Shown: positions 45,301 through 54,298 of the stretch, one piece after another
Layout of the letters: each line of letters opens with the position of its first letter
How positions within the stretch are numbered: position 1 is the first letter of the stretch
Assembly (NCBI RefSeq): GCF_007747795.1
Contig: NZ_CP036275.1
Location: 1,850,001 to 1,914,000 of the forward strand
Origin: Maioricimonas rarisocia
Lineage (GTDB): Bacteria > Planctomycetota > Planctomycetia > Planctomycetales > Planctomycetaceae
Direction: 5' to 3'
Length of the DNA stretch: 64,000 bases
The notes under the pieces: generated by a model
Told to the model about the DNA's origin: nothing
The model's input: the letters and a program-made list of their open reading frames with translations, nothing else
The model's database searches: none
Translations under genes and position numbers: made by a program

Positions 45301-45399
45301 GGGCCGTTGGTCGTCGGCGCAGACTGCCGACAGCACGATGACGCACAGCGCCACCGTCAGGGCAAGAGTCTGGCTGAATTGGGAGGTCGGGAACGGCAC
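42301..45399 (-). CDS. lptD: LptD/OstA-like outer-membrane assembly protein (GTG start)
   Basis: LptD is the outer-membrane beta-barrel that inserts lipopolysaccharide. The 1,032-aa protein has a signal peptide (LALTVALCVIVLSAVC) and two OstA-type beta-jellyroll regions (near residues 60-140 with ILLMRGRCEVTQGDISARAP, and 260-400 with VEGRLVLTTIDLTADRAV, HAFYDVNEQRGLLLNGEI). A long beta-rich C-terminal part follows (IEEFPLLYLPYLSGP onward), with many alternating aromatic strands. I infer LptD function from fold features; it is larger than E. coli LptD (784 aa). It starts at a GTG (45399) with AGGG upstream and has an exceptionally good promoter about 130 nt upstream. dgkA follows. Confidence 0.82.
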   Translation of the reverse strand: MPFPTSQFSQTLALTVALCVIVLSAVCADDQRPSVGGHAHAGRVAVATAGVSVPADTPILLDSQHGQQWQSGTSDILLMRGRCEVTQGDISARAPQMVVWRQQDNDKRGERILVYLEGTSARSAEIRTDDGIERGRQLLLELKTTGGVRHTGSASLATLDGSQEPLFQNATEYRREQRPERSDLELTQYLMAQPSFGGPGFGSEFPAPIAGPQRSVRISPRYLGMDFVMRARVSEETTPPEYILTVTRGVNIVVSNVPLQVEGRLVLTTIDLTADRAVIWTDSPPANESLGGLNAFQLGPNSPFQVYLEGNIVVRQGLNEARASHAFYDVNEQRGLLLNGEIRTYIPELGGDLRLRAEQIRQNSETSFHARNAWVSTSQLGRPGYRIQASDIYLEERFDPRRSRIDPATGQPTGGTPWVTSTNNQFIIEEFPLLYLPYLSGPAEDPQIPIRRLATGYDGIFGLQIESVWSLEALFGLDLPQGVDWELQADLFSQRGPGIGTRGEYDLDSSFLGVPAHHEGYGQAYYINDGDRDNLGLGRRNLMFPDDNRGRATWRHRMHLPQGTWVDAELGYVSDRNFLEQYYEPEFDREKDQETLISLNHQIDNLTGSALVRGRLNDFEYQTEWLPRGDLTILGEPLLGGLATWSSHSSVGYGRIRQADAPFDPTDPFQPLEAPFTPLPMYEDSAGLVAMTRHELDMPFNVGPVNVVPYLLGEAAHWEEDVTQSHLSRLYGSAGVRASLMFWKAMPQIQSSVLGLNGLAHKMVFDLDYYYAEASEDLSSIPQYNEFDDNAQERFRERFPLLEFGGALPLQLDPRLYALRSGAGRGVTAPYHELVDDQHVLRLGWRHRLQTKVGPPDRQRIKDWMTLDLEASLFPDADRDNFGEDIGLIGANYSWAVGERTTLLANALYDLFDNGQELWNIGILSQRSARGSLYVGFRQVKVGPIDSQIVAASYSYRMSPKWVSTFGTSFDVAEGIDRGQSMTVTRIGEYLLVHVGAGYDRSRNNFGFGISVEPRLGYSTSSTQLSSLLGIQ

Positions 45400-45533
45400 G
45401 CGGGAACCCTGTCCCCTGATCGGGGAGGTACGGGTTGGGACGATGTTCGGGGTCGACCGGAATGGAATCGGGCCGCCGGGCTGGGTCGGTTGTGCGGCAG
45501 GATTACATGAGTCGGAGGTGATAAAGGTCGCGG

Positions 45534-45563
45534 ATTATACGGGCGTTTCTGAAATGGTGTCAA
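45534..45563 (-). promoter_or_regulatory. consensus sigma-70 promoter of lptD
   Basis: On the minus strand TTGACA (45558-45563) and TATAAT (45534-45539) are perfect consensus boxes 18 nt apart. This is the best match I found in the window. Transcription would start near 45527, giving a leader of about 128 nt before the lptD GTG. The remainder of the 436-nt gap to the divergent zinc-peptidase gene has only the hairpin listed next. Confidence 0.85.
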
Positions 45564-45736
45564 TAAGGGTCCGGACCGGTGGCGATGGTGCGGGGCGGGC
45601 TGCAACTTGTTTTGGTGGAAGGGTTTGCGTCTCGGTGTTTGCTTCAGGTGCTGGCGAGCCGCCCTTCGCGTCCCTCCGGAACGTGCGTGACGGCGGTTCC
45701 CCCCGGTTTCTCCGACGGATTTCTCCTTGTAGCAGC

Positions 45737-45759
45737 GGAATCTTCGCGCGTAAGATTCC
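45737..45759. repeat. perfect inverted repeat upstream of the zinc peptidase gene
   Basis: GGAATCTT and AAGATTCC form a perfect 8-bp inverted repeat around CGCGCGT, about 75 nt before the downstream ATG. It could be a regulator-binding palindrome or part of a leader hairpin. I cannot tell which. Confidence 0.4.
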
Positions 45760-45835
45760 TACGCTCAGGTCGTTCGGCCGTTGAGGCCGCACCGTATGCG
45801 CTCATGATGCCCTCGTTTTGAAGTGAGTGAGTTCG

Positions 45836-46525
45836 ATGTTCATCGGTTGGGATCCCATGTACTGGTTGTTCATCGCCCCTGCAGGCCTGCTGATGCTGTG
45901 GGCGCAGATGCGGGTGCGGTCGACGTACGCCCAGGCGATGGAGGTACCGGCACCCCTGTCCGGGGCGGCCGCGGCTCAGCACATCCTCGATGCCTCCGGT
46001 CTGCCGGACGTGCATGTCGAAGAGACACAGGGGTTTCTGTCGGATCACTACGATCCGTCCGCGCGGGTGCTGCGTTTGAGTTCGGAGGTGTACCATTCCC
46101 GGTCGGCTGCGGCGGTCGGGATCGCGGCCCACGAAGCCGGCCATGCTCTGCAGCATGCAACGAACTACGCGCCGCTGGTCTTCCGTAATGCGGCGGTGCC
46201 GGCGGCGACGTTCGGTCCGCAGATTTCGATCGTGCTGTTGATCCTCGGAATGATGATGCAGAGCCCGCCGATGATCTGGCTGGGGATTCTGGCCTTCGGC
46301 GGAATCGTCGTCTTTCAGGTCATCAACCTGCCGGTCGAATTCGACGCCAGCAACCGGGCCAAGCAGTTGCTGGGGGAGATGGGGATCGTTGACGCCGAGG
46401 GAGCCTCTGCGGTCCGGTCGGTTCTGAATGCGGCCGCCTGGACGTATGTCGCCGGAACCTTGCAGTCGATTCTGACGCTGGCGTACTACATCTTCCGCTT
46501 TACGGGTGGTTCGCGGGACGATTGA
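45836..46525 (+). CDS. membrane zinc metallopeptidase (YugP type)
   Basis: The 229-aa protein has an N-terminal membrane segment (MYWLFIAPAGLLMLWAQMRV) and the zinc site H-E-x-x-H in AAHEAGHALQHA. Two further membrane helices follow (SIVLLILGMMMQSP and MIWLGILAFGGIVVFQVI) and the late stretch NLPVEFDASNRAKQLL is conserved in the YugP/zinc_peptidase_2 family. Its substrate is unknown. The ATG at 45836 is my choice; a GTG three codons earlier is equally possible. Confidence 0.9.
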   Translation: MFIGWDPMYWLFIAPAGLLMLWAQMRVRSTYAQAMEVPAPLSGAAAAQHILDASGLPDVHVEETQGFLSDHYDPSARVLRLSSEVYHSRSAAAVGIAAHEAGHALQHATNYAPLVFRNAAVPAATFGPQISIVLLILGMMMQSPPMIWLGILAFGGIVVFQVINLPVEFDASNRAKQLLGEMGIVDAEGASAVRSVLNAAAWTYVAGTLQSILTLAYYIFRFTGGSRDD

Positions 46526-46637
46526 GCCGACCTGCGGCTTCAAATGACATTGATCCGCTGGAAGGTGGTGCCGGGCAGCGACTACACTCGCGGCGCTGTT
46601 CACCACTTTCTGTTTCCGCCGAGCCAGTTTGCGCCCG

Positions 46638-47852
46638 ATGAAGTACGCCCTGATCATCCCGGATGGATGTGCCGACGAACCGCAGCAGAGTCTGGGAGGG
46701 AAGACTCCCCTCCAGGCTGCGCAGGTTCCCCACATGGACGAGATCGCCCGGGCGGGGACAGTGGGGCAGACGGACAACGTGCCCGAGTCGATGCCCTCCG
46801 GGAGCGACGTCGGGACGATGAGCCTGTTCGGCTACGATCCTCTGGTGTACCACACCGGCCGGGCCCCGCTGGAAGCCGCCGCTCAGGGGATCGAACTGGG
46901 GCCGGACGACTGGGCAATCCGCTGCAACCTCGTCACCGTCGAAGACGGCAAGATGGCGAGCTTCACCGCTGAGCAGATCTCCAGCGAGCTGGGGGCCGAA
47001 CTGATCGAACTGATGCAGCGGGCCTGCTGCGGCAGCGAGAACTGGAAGTTCTATCCGGGGGTGAGCTACCGCAACCTGCTGGTTTATCGGTCCCGCGACG
47101 GCAAGGCGCCGTTCGCCGACGACACGTTCACGGTTCCGCCGCACGACATCACGGACCAGCCGATCGCCGAGCATCTGCCGATGGGCTCGGGGGCCTGTGA
47201 CCTGCGAAACCTGATGGAGAAGAGCGTCGAGCTGTTCGCGGAATGCGAAGCGAACCAGGCCCGCCTCGAGAAGGGGGAAAAGCCGGCGACGCAGGTCTGG
47301 CTGTGGGGACAGGGAAAGGCCCCGGCCCTGAAGCCGTTTGTCGAGCGGTACGGCGTCGAGAGTGCGGTCATCACCGCCGTCGACCTGCTCCGCGGCATCG
47401 GACAGCTGCTCGGATGGGAGGTGGTCGAAGTTCCGGGAGCGACTGGCTACATCGATACCGACTACGCCGCCAAGGGGCAGTACGCGATCGAGACCCTCAA
47501 GCGAAAGGACTTCGTCGTCGTCCACGTCGAAGCGACCGACGAAGCCTCACACGAGGGAGACGCGGACGCCAAGGTCGAAGCGCTGCAGCGGATCGACGCC
47601 GACATCGTGGCGCCGGTTCACGAGTATCTGCGCAACCAGGGGGACTACCGCATTCTGGTCTGCCCGGACCATCCCACCTTCCTGCGGACGAAGACGCACA
47701 GCCACGGGTTCGTTCCCTTTGCCATGTGCGGAACCGGCATCGAGGCCGGCTCCGCAGAAAGCTACGACGAGGTGGCTGCGGCCGCGTCGGGGAACGTGCT
47801 TAACGAAGGGCACCGTCTGATGGAACGGCTGTTCGGCCGCTGCAACGACTGA
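46638..47852 (+). CDS. apgM: 2,3-bisphosphoglycerate-independent phosphoglycerate mutase (archaeal-type)
   Basis: ApgM interconverts 3- and 2-phosphoglycerate in glycolysis and gluconeogenesis and belongs to the alkaline phosphatase superfamily. The 404-aa protein starts MKYALIIPDGCADEP, with the first metal site. The nucleophile region is MPSGSDVGTMSLFGYDP, and the metal-binding segments VHVEATDEASHEGD and VCPDHPTFLRTKTHSHG follow. The ATG at 46638 is preceded by an alternative TTG nine nucleotides earlier. It converges on the aldolase gene. Confidence 0.95.
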   Translation: MKYALIIPDGCADEPQQSLGGKTPLQAAQVPHMDEIARAGTVGQTDNVPESMPSGSDVGTMSLFGYDPLVYHTGRAPLEAAAQGIELGPDDWAIRCNLVTVEDGKMASFTAEQISSELGAELIELMQRACCGSENWKFYPGVSYRNLLVYRSRDGKAPFADDTFTVPPHDITDQPIAEHLPMGSGACDLRNLMEKSVELFAECEANQARLEKGEKPATQVWLWGQGKAPALKPFVERYGVESAVITAVDLLRGIGQLLGWEVVEVPGATGYIDTDYAAKGQYAIETLKRKDFVVVHVEATDEASHEGDADAKVEALQRIDADIVAPVHEYLRNQGDYRILVCPDHPTFLRTKTHSHGFVPFAMCGTGIEAGSAESYDEVAAAASGNVLNEGHRLMERLFGRCND

Positions 47853-47876
47853 ACGCCGTCCCATGCGGACATCGGC

Positions 47877-48674
47877 TCAGTAGCGGGCCAGGTCGCCGGC
47901 GTCCGACTTCAGGTTGAGTGCACCGACGAACTGCTGGGCCTGCGAGACCATCATCCGCAATTCGCTTCCCAGAGCGATAAACTGCCAGCCTTCCTCGATC
48001 CGCTGGCGGACCGCCTCGACCGTCTGCACGTGCAGTCCGACCGGGGTGCCGCACTTTTTGCCGGCGGCGAGAACGCGCTGCAGCATCGCTTCGAGTTCGG
48101 CGGGAGAGGGATCGGTGCCGTCGGCGGAACGCATCTGGGCGGTCAGGTCGTTGGGACCGACGAAGATCGCGTCCACGCCGGGAAGGCTGTAGATCTCTTC
48201 GGCGTTGTCGACCCCTTCGGGCGACTCGGTCTGCAGGACGACGAGGATTTCGTCGTTGGCTCGTTTGTAGTATTCGCCGGCCGAAGCGCCGAAGTTGAGT
48301 GCGTGCAGCGCTCCACCGAGCGAACGGTTGCCGGTCGGCGGGTACTTGGCGGCTGCGATGGCGATCTTCGCTTCTTCGACGGTGTTGACCATCGGGACGA
48401 CGATGCCGTGGGCTCCGGCGTCGAGGACCCGCTTGATGTGGTCGTGATCGCCGCGGGGGACGCGGGCCAGAGCGATGCAGCCGGCGTCGGCGATGGCACC
48501 GAAGAGGGCTGCGGCTTCACTCCAGTCGATGGGAGAGTGTTCGAGGTCGACCGTCAGCCACGGGAATCCGGTGCGGGCCATCATGCGGGTGGCCGACAGG
48601 CTTCCGAGCGAAAGCCAGGTGCCCACTTGCGGCTTGCCCTCCTTGAGGGCGGACTTGACGGGGTTGGTTCTCAT
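47877..48674 (-). CDS. HpcH/HpaI aldolase family protein
   Basis: The 265-aa protein is a class II pyruvate-dependent aldolase of the HpaI type, which cleaves or forms 2-keto-3-deoxy acids. [13 protein letters not shown] holds the catalytic region, [13 protein letters not shown] and [16 protein letters not shown] follow, and the metal ligands are in [16 protein letters not shown] and [16 protein letters not shown]. The substrate cannot be assigned. I used the ATG at 48674 because the upstream frame is not conserved-looking. It is convergent with apgM. Confidence 0.92.
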   Translation of the reverse strand: MRTNPVKSALKEGKPQVGTWLSLGSLSATRMMARTGFPWLTVDLEHSPIDWSEAAALFGAIADAGCIALARVPRGDHDHIKRVLDAGAHGIVVPMVNTVEEAKIAIAAAKYPPTGNRSLGGALHALNFGASAGEYYKRANDEILVVLQTESPEGVDNAEEIYSLPGVDAIFVGPNDLTAQMRSADGTDPSPAELEAMLQRVLAAGKKCGTPVGLHVQTVEAVRQRIEEGWQFIALGSELRMMVSQAQQFVGALNLKSDAGDLARY

Positions 48675-48931
48675 GGCGGTCGATGTCGCGCTGGAGTGAG
48701 GATGGAGACACCCGCCGTCGCCGGACACGCGCTGCGAAGGGCGCAGGTTCACGGCCTGAGGGTCTCGCGGAGGCAACTTTGCACACTCTCCTGAATTCGC
48801 AGGCCGGAAGCAAGCGTGCTGTCCGTTCAGCACAAGGGGGGGAATTCGCTATACTCCCCGGCTCATCCGCCTGTTTTTCGTGGCGGTCGGACTCACACGT
48901 GCAATCGATTCGCCGATCAGGAGAGTGGCCG

Positions 48932-49924
48932 ATGTCGGGCAGTTACGAGAACGAATTGGCAGTGGCTCTCGAAGCCGTGCGGGCTGCCGCCGAGGTCTGT
49001 CAGTCGGTCCAGGCGAGCATCACTCCGGACGTTCTGGAAAAGAAAGACCGCAGCCCGGTCACCGTCGCGGACTATGCCAGCCAGGCAGTTGTCTGTCGGG
49101 CGCTGGCCGAAGCGTTTCCCGACGATCCGGTCATTGGCGAAGAGGATTCCGCGGCACTGCAGCAGCCGGACCAGGCCCCCTTTCTGAACCGGGTGAAAGA
49201 AGAACTCGGCAAAGTCGGCATCGACGGCACTCCGGAAGAGATCTGCGGCTGGATCGATCGGGGGGGCCAGAGCGAGTACAGCAACCGCTTCTGGACGCTC
49301 GATCCGATCGACGGCACGAAGGGATTTCTGCGGGGCGAGCAGTACGCGATTGCCCTGGCACTCATCGTCGATGGCAAGCCGCAGCTGGGTGTGCTCGGCT
49401 GTCCGAACCTGCCGACCGCCGAGCCGTGGGATGGCCAGCCGGGATGTCTGTTTTCGGCCGTGGCGGGCGAAGGAGCCGCGACATGGTCGATGGAAGACAG
49501 CGATGCCGCTCCGGTGATGGTCCGCGTGAGCGAAACGTCCGATCCGGCCAGTGCCGTGATGTGCGAATCGGTCGAATCGGGGCACAGCTCCCACGGTCAC
49601 TCGGCTCAGTTGGCCGAGAAGCTGAACATCTCCGGGCAGCCGGTTCGCCTGGACAGTCAGGCCAAGTACGCGGTGGTGGCCCGGGGCGAAGCGGATATGT
49701 ATCTGCGGCTTCCGACGCGGAAAGATTACAACGAGAAGATCTGGGACCACGCGGCTGGCGTACTGGTCGTCCTCGAAGCGGGCGGAACGGTGACCGATCT
49801 GGCGGGGCGGGAACTGGACTTTACGCACGGCCGTGAACTCCGCGAAAACCGCGGTGTCATTGTTACGAACGGCCCGCTGCATTCTGCTGTGCTGGAGACG
49901 CTCGGCGCGATCGGCGTTGCCTGA
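48932..49924 (+). CDS. cysQ: 3'(2'),5'-bisphosphate nucleotidase (CysQ/inositol monophosphatase family)
   Basis: CysQ-type enzymes hydrolyse 3'-phosphoadenosine-5'-phosphate to AMP and phosphate and so recycle the by-product of sulfate assimilation. The 330-aa protein has KDRSPVTVADYASQAVV, the metal-binding motifs GEEDS and WTLDPIDGTKGFLRGEQYAI, and the late motif KIWDHAAGVLVVLEAGG. The start is the ATG at 48932 with AGGAG nine nucleotides upstream; longer starts overlap the neighbouring aldolase promoter region. A transporter of the sulfate/SLC13 type follows by 63 nt, which supports this role. Confidence 0.93.
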   Translation: MSGSYENELAVALEAVRAAAEVCQSVQASITPDVLEKKDRSPVTVADYASQAVVCRALAEAFPDDPVIGEEDSAALQQPDQAPFLNRVKEELGKVGIDGTPEEICGWIDRGGQSEYSNRFWTLDPIDGTKGFLRGEQYAIALALIVDGKPQLGVLGCPNLPTAEPWDGQPGCLFSAVAGEGAATWSMEDSDAAPVMVRVSETSDPASAVMCESVESGHSSHGHSAQLAEKLNISGQPVRLDSQAKYAVVARGEADMYLRLPTRKDYNEKIWDHAAGVLVVLEAGGTVTDLAGRELDFTHGRELRENRGVIVTNGPLHSAVLETLGAIGVA

Positions 49925-49987
49925 TCGCCGTGCCGCAGCCATCCCGTCGCGGAAGGATTCCGGGACCGGTCTACTGAAAGAACGTCC

Positions 49988-51784
49988 ATGTTCGAGCTGG
50001 CGGCAGCGTTTCGCGGTACTCAGATCGGTATCACGCTGGGAGTGCTCGGTCTGGCCATCGTCTCGCTGATGGTGACGCACTCCGGGCCGGACATTGTCCT
50101 GCTCGCCTGCCTCGGACTGTTGCTGATTCTCGGCGTTATCGATCCACACGAGGCGTTCAAGGGGTTTGGCAACGAGGGACTGGTCACCGTCGGCATCCTG
50201 TTCATCGTGGCCGAAGGGATCCAGCAGACCGGCGCTGTCAGCTACCTGGTACAGCAGCTTCTCGGCCGGCCCAGGTCGTCTGCGTCGGCGCAGTTCCGGC
50301 TGATGGGGCCGACGGCCGCCATGAGTGCGTTTCTCAACAACACGCCCGTGGTCGCGATCCTGATGCCGATCCTCGACGACTGGGCCAAAAAGTACCGGCT
50401 TTCGGTCTCGCAACTGATGATCCCGCTGAGTTACTCGGCGATCCTCGGGGGCCTGTGCACGCTGATCGGCACCAGCACGACACTGGTCGTGAACGGTCTG
50501 CTGATCGAGTACGCCGGCGAGCCGAGCCTGGGCATGTTCGAGATTGCCTGGGTGGGACTCCCCTGCTGCCTGGTCGGGATCGTGTACATCCTGCTCGTCA
50601 GCCGATTCCTGCTGCCGGATCGCAAGCCGGCGATCGACCCGCTTTCCGATCCCCGGGAGTACACCGTCGAAATGGTCGTCGATCCGTCGAGCCCTCTCGT
50701 CGGGCGGACGATCGAAGCGGCCGGACTGCGGCATCTGCCCGGAATGTTCCTGCTGGAGATCGAACGAAGCGGCCACATTCTGCCTGCTGTTTCGCCTAAC
50801 GAACGGATTCAGGGGAACGACCGGCTGGTGTTTGTCGGAGTCGTCGAGTCGATCGTCGATCTGCAGCGGATACCCGGCCTGACGCCGGCAACGGACCAGG
50901 TCTTCAAGCTGGACAGTCCCCGTTTCGAACGATGCCTGATCGAAGCCGTCGTCTCGGACAGTTGCCCGATCGTCAACATGTCGATCCGTGAGGCCCGGTT
51001 CCGGACGCGGTACAACGCGGCGGTGATCGCGGTGGCCCGCAACGGTCAGCGACTGCGGGGAAAGATCGGTGACATGCGGCTGCTTCCCGGCGACACGCTG
51101 CTGCTGGAGGCCCATCCCTCGTTTGCCGCCCTGCGACGCAATTCCCGCGACTTCTATCTGGTCAGCCAGGTGGAAGGATCGACGCCCGTGCGGCACGAAC
51201 GGGCCCGGATCGCCGGCTGGATCATGATCGGCATGGTCGTCCTGGTGACCTTCCTCGGCTGGAGCATGCTGTACGCCTCGCTGCTCGCGGCGGGGATGAT
51301 GCTGGCGACCCGGTGTGTGCGGGGAACCGAAGCGCGTCGCTCGGTCGACTGGAGCGTGCTGCTGACAATCGGTGCGGGACTGGGGATCGGGCAGGCGATG
51401 GAAGTGAGCGGTGCGGCAAACTTTGTCGCCCATTCGCTGATCGGACTGGCCGGTTCGGACCCGCTGATGGTGCTGACGATCGTTTACGGCGTGACGATGG
51501 TCTTTACCAACCTGATTACGGCCAAGGCCGCAGCCGTGCTGATCTTCCCCGTTGCGCTCGAAACAGCGGCCGCTCTGGGAGTCGACTTCCGCCCGTTTGC
51601 GATCGGCATCATGATCGCCGCAGCGGCCAGCTTCGCGACGCCGATCGGCTACCAGACCAACCTGATGGTGTTCGGTCCCGGCGGATACCGGTACAGCGAT
51701 TACGTGCGGTTCGGAGCACCCTTGAGCGTGATTCTATGGGCGATTGCGGTCTCGATCATTCCACATGTCTGGTTGTTTCAGTAG
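49988..51784 (+). CDS. SLC13-type anion transporter with TrkA_C domains
   Basis: The 598-aa inner-membrane protein has about 10-12 hydrophobic segments in two halves. The signature MSAFLNNTPVVAILMPIL is in the first half, and MVFTNLITAKAAAVLIFPVA and ASFATPIGYQTNLMVFGPGG are in the second. Between the halves are two TrkA_C (RCK_C) cytoplasmic domains at ~225-395 (YTVEMVVDPSSPLVGRTIE and ERCLIEAVVSDSCPIV). This is the layout of sodium/sulfate or dicarboxylate carriers. Being next to cysQ it is probably a sulfate carrier, by inference. Confidence 0.93.
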   Translation: MFELAAAFRGTQIGITLGVLGLAIVSLMVTHSGPDIVLLACLGLLLILGVIDPHEAFKGFGNEGLVTVGILFIVAEGIQQTGAVSYLVQQLLGRPRSSASAQFRLMGPTAAMSAFLNNTPVVAILMPILDDWAKKYRLSVSQLMIPLSYSAILGGLCTLIGTSTTLVVNGLLIEYAGEPSLGMFEIAWVGLPCCLVGIVYILLVSRFLLPDRKPAIDPLSDPREYTVEMVVDPSSPLVGRTIEAAGLRHLPGMFLLEIERSGHILPAVSPNERIQGNDRLVFVGVVESIVDLQRIPGLTPATDQVFKLDSPRFERCLIEAVVSDSCPIVNMSIREARFRTRYNAAVIAVARNGQRLRGKIGDMRLLPGDTLLLEAHPSFAALRRNSRDFYLVSQVEGSTPVRHERARIAGWIMIGMVVLVTFLGWSMLYASLLAAGMMLATRCVRGTEARRSVDWSVLLTIGAGLGIGQAMEVSGAANFVAHSLIGLAGSDPLMVLTIVYGVTMVFTNLITAKAAAVLIFPVALETAAALGVDFRPFAIGIMIAAAASFATPIGYQTNLMVFGPGGYRYSDYVRFGAPLSVILWAIAVSIIPHVWLFQ

Positions 51785-51897
51785 GGCCGCGTGCCGTCCC
51801 CACAGGCTGACGCATTGGCGATTCGCCGCCGTTCCGGCTAGCCTGATTGTACACCGATCAGGCCGTCCCCCAACCTGCAAACTGAGTGGAGACCAGC

Positions 51898-52896
51898 GTG
51901 GAACGCCTGCTTTCGATCATTGTCCCCGTGTTGAACGAATCCGAGAGCCTTGTCGAGCTGCATCGGCAGATCCTCGAGTCCTGCACGGCCGGCGACATCG
52001 CGTTTGAAGTCATCTTCGTCGATGACGGTTCGACCGACGGCTCGTGGGAGGTCATCAACAGGTTGGCGGACGAGGACGAGCGCGTCTTCGGCATCCGTTT
52101 TCGCCGCAACTTCGGCAAGGCGGCGGCGCTGACGGCCGGCATGCGTGCGATTCGCGGCGACGTCGTGATGACCATGGATGCGGATCTGCAGGACGACCCG
52201 GCCGAGATTCCGAAGTTCCTCGAGCGACTCGACGAGGGATACGACGTTGTCAACGGCTGGAAAGAGCGGCGGCTCGATCCCTGGCACAAGGTGTATCCCA
52301 GCAAGGTCTTCAACGGGATGGTCGGTTACCTCACCGGACTGCACCTGCACGACCACAACTGCGGGTTGAAACTGTTTCGTAACGACGTCGCCGGTGAACT
52401 GCGGCTCTACGGCGAGATGCACCGCTTCGTGCCGGTCCTCGCGTTCGCCCGCGGTTTCCGCGTCACCGAAGTCCCCGTGCATCACCGTCCGCGCGAGTTC
52501 GGGCACTCGAAGTACGGCGTGCGTCGCTTTCTGCGAGGCTTCCTCGATCTGCTGACGGTGAAGTTCCTGATCGGCTTCGGTCAGCGACCTCAGCATGCGC
52601 TGGGAGCGATGGGGCTGTTCTTCTTCGCGATCGGTATGCTCGGCCTGGGGTACCTGTCGGTGCTGTGGATTCTGATGAATGTCGTCGGCGTCTTCGCGGC
52701 CGAGCCGATTGGTTCGCGGCCCCTGCTTGCCTATTCAGTGGCGGCGACGTTGCTGGGGGCTCAGGCGCTCTCGCTCGGGCTGCTGGCGGAACTGATCGTC
52801 GCCAACACTGGACGTGAACGGGACACGTACAGCGTGGCCGAGCGGACGGGACGTTCGGGATCACAGCGGAACGAACCGGTCGGCAGCGTCGGGTAG
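51898..52896 (+). CDS. family 2 glycosyltransferase (DPM1/GtrB type)
   Basis: The 332-aa protein transfers a sugar from a nucleotide donor to a polyprenyl phosphate. The GT2 fold covers residues ~1-230, with [24 protein letters not shown], the D-x-D-like [11 protein letters not shown] and [12 protein letters not shown]. The C-terminus has two membrane helices ([20 protein letters not shown] and [20 protein letters not shown]). I use the GTG at 51898, preceded by GGAGACCAGC. The sugar is unknown. It is followed by the palindrome array. Confidence 0.92.
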   Translation: MERLLSIIVPVLNESESLVELHRQILESCTAGDIAFEVIFVDDGSTDGSWEVINRLADEDERVFGIRFRRNFGKAAALTAGMRAIRGDVVMTMDADLQDDPAEIPKFLERLDEGYDVVNGWKERRLDPWHKVYPSKVFNGMVGYLTGLHLHDHNCGLKLFRNDVAGELRLYGEMHRFVPVLAFARGFRVTEVPVHHRPREFGHSKYGVRRFLRGFLDLLTVKFLIGFGQRPQHALGAMGLFFFAIGMLGLGYLSVLWILMNVVGVFAAEPIGSRPLLAYSVAATLLGAQALSLGLLAELIVANTGRERDTYSVAERTGRSGSQRNEPVGSVG

Positions 52897-52916
52897 GTTG
52901 AGGTGACGGCCGGCAC

Positions 52917-54293
52917 GAGAAAGTGGAGTGTGTCACGGCGAGCCACCCTTGTTGCGGCTTCGGGCAGTTGTGTCCCTCGTCGTGACGCCCGTGACGCACC
53001 ACTCGCACATTGTGCACGTGTGGTTCGCAGTTGACCGCATGCCCACCCGCCTGCGGCGTGAGGGCATGGCACCCTTCAAACATCGTGAATGTGTGATTCG
53101 CAGGTGTCACGGTGCGTCGCCTTCGGCGACAGCACCCTACGCCCCGGGCCTCACCACGAGAGACAGGGGTGGCGACATCCATGCTCGCCTTTGAGGGCGA
53201 GTATGGCACCCACGTGGCTTCGCTCGCGTTGCTCACTCCAGCCACGGCCACCCGGTTGTTAGCAGAAAGTAGGGTGTGTCACGGCGAGCCACCCTTGTTG
53301 CGGCTTCGGGCAGTTGTGTCCCTCGTCGTGACGTCCGTGACGCACCATTCGAACCCTGCGAACGCGTGGTTCGCAGTTGACTGCATGCCCACCCGCCTGC
53401 GGCGTGAGGGCATGGCACCCTTCAAACATCGTGAATGTGTGATTCGCAGGTGTCATGGTGCGTCGCCTTCGGCGACAGCACCCTACGCCCCGGGCCTCAC
53501 CACGAGAGACAGGGGTGGCGACATCCATGCTCGCCTTGGGGGCGAGCATGGGACCCACCGAGGCTTCGCTCGCGTTGCTCACTCCAGCCACGGCCACCCG
53601 GTTGTTAGCAGAAAGTAGGGTGTGTCACGGCGAGCCACCCTTGTTGCGGCTTCGGGCAGTTGTGTCCCTCGTCGTGACGTCCGTGACGCACCATTCGAAC
53701 CCTGCGAACGCGTGGTTCGCAGTTGACTGCATGCCCACCCGCCTGCGGCGTGAGGGCATGGCACCCTTCAAACATCGTGGACGTGTGATTCGCAGGTGTC
53801 ACGGTGCGTCGCCTTCGGCGACAGCACCCTACGCCCCCGTGCCTCACCACGAGAGACAGGGGTGGCGACATCCATGCTCGCCTTTGAGGGCGAGCATGGC
53901 ACCCACCGAGGCTTCGCTCGCGTTGCTCACTCCAGCCACGGCCACCCGGTTGTTAGCAGAAAGTAGGGTGTGTCACGGCGAACCACCCTTGTCGCGGCTT
54001 CGGGCAGTTGCGTTCCTCGTCGTGACGCCCGTGACGCACCACTCGCACATTGTGCACGTGTGGTTCGCAGTTGACCGCATGCCCACCCGCCTGCGGCGTG
54101 AGGGCATGGCACCCTTCAAACATCGTGAATGTGTGATTCGCAGGTGTCATGGTGCGTCGCCTTCGGCGACAGCACCCTACGCCCCGGGCCTCACCACGAG
54201 AGACAGGGGTGGCGACATCCATGCTCGCCTTGGGGGCGAGCATGGGACCCACCGTGGCTTCGCTCGCGTGGCTCACTCCAGCCACGGACACCC
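52917..54293. repeat. four-copy tandem array of a ~347-bp palindrome-rich unit
   Basis: Four head-to-tail units start near 52917, 53263, 53609 and 53957; the shared anchor TGTGTCACGG recurs every 346, 346 and 348 nt. Each unit has three hairpins: ATGCCC...GGGCAT (copy 1 at 53039-53067), GGTGC-GTCGCC/GGCGAC-GCACC (53111-53136) and CCATGCTCGCC/GGGCGAGCATGG (53179-53206, with one change). In the first half copies 1 and 4 agree and 2 and 3 agree (for example CACTCGCACATTG against CATTCGAACCCTG). In the second half copies 1 and 3 agree and 2 and 4 agree (CACGGTG against CATGGTG). Frames stay open through it, but I do not regard them as genes. Confidence 0.93.
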
Positions 54294-54298
54294 TGTCG

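Noticed and set aside
52917-54293. CRISPR array
   Set aside because: The repeated unit is ~347 bp, copies are contiguous with no variable spacers, and there are no cas genes.
52917-54293. Insertion sequence or transposon
   Set aside because: No transposase frame, terminal inverted repeats or target duplication is visible.
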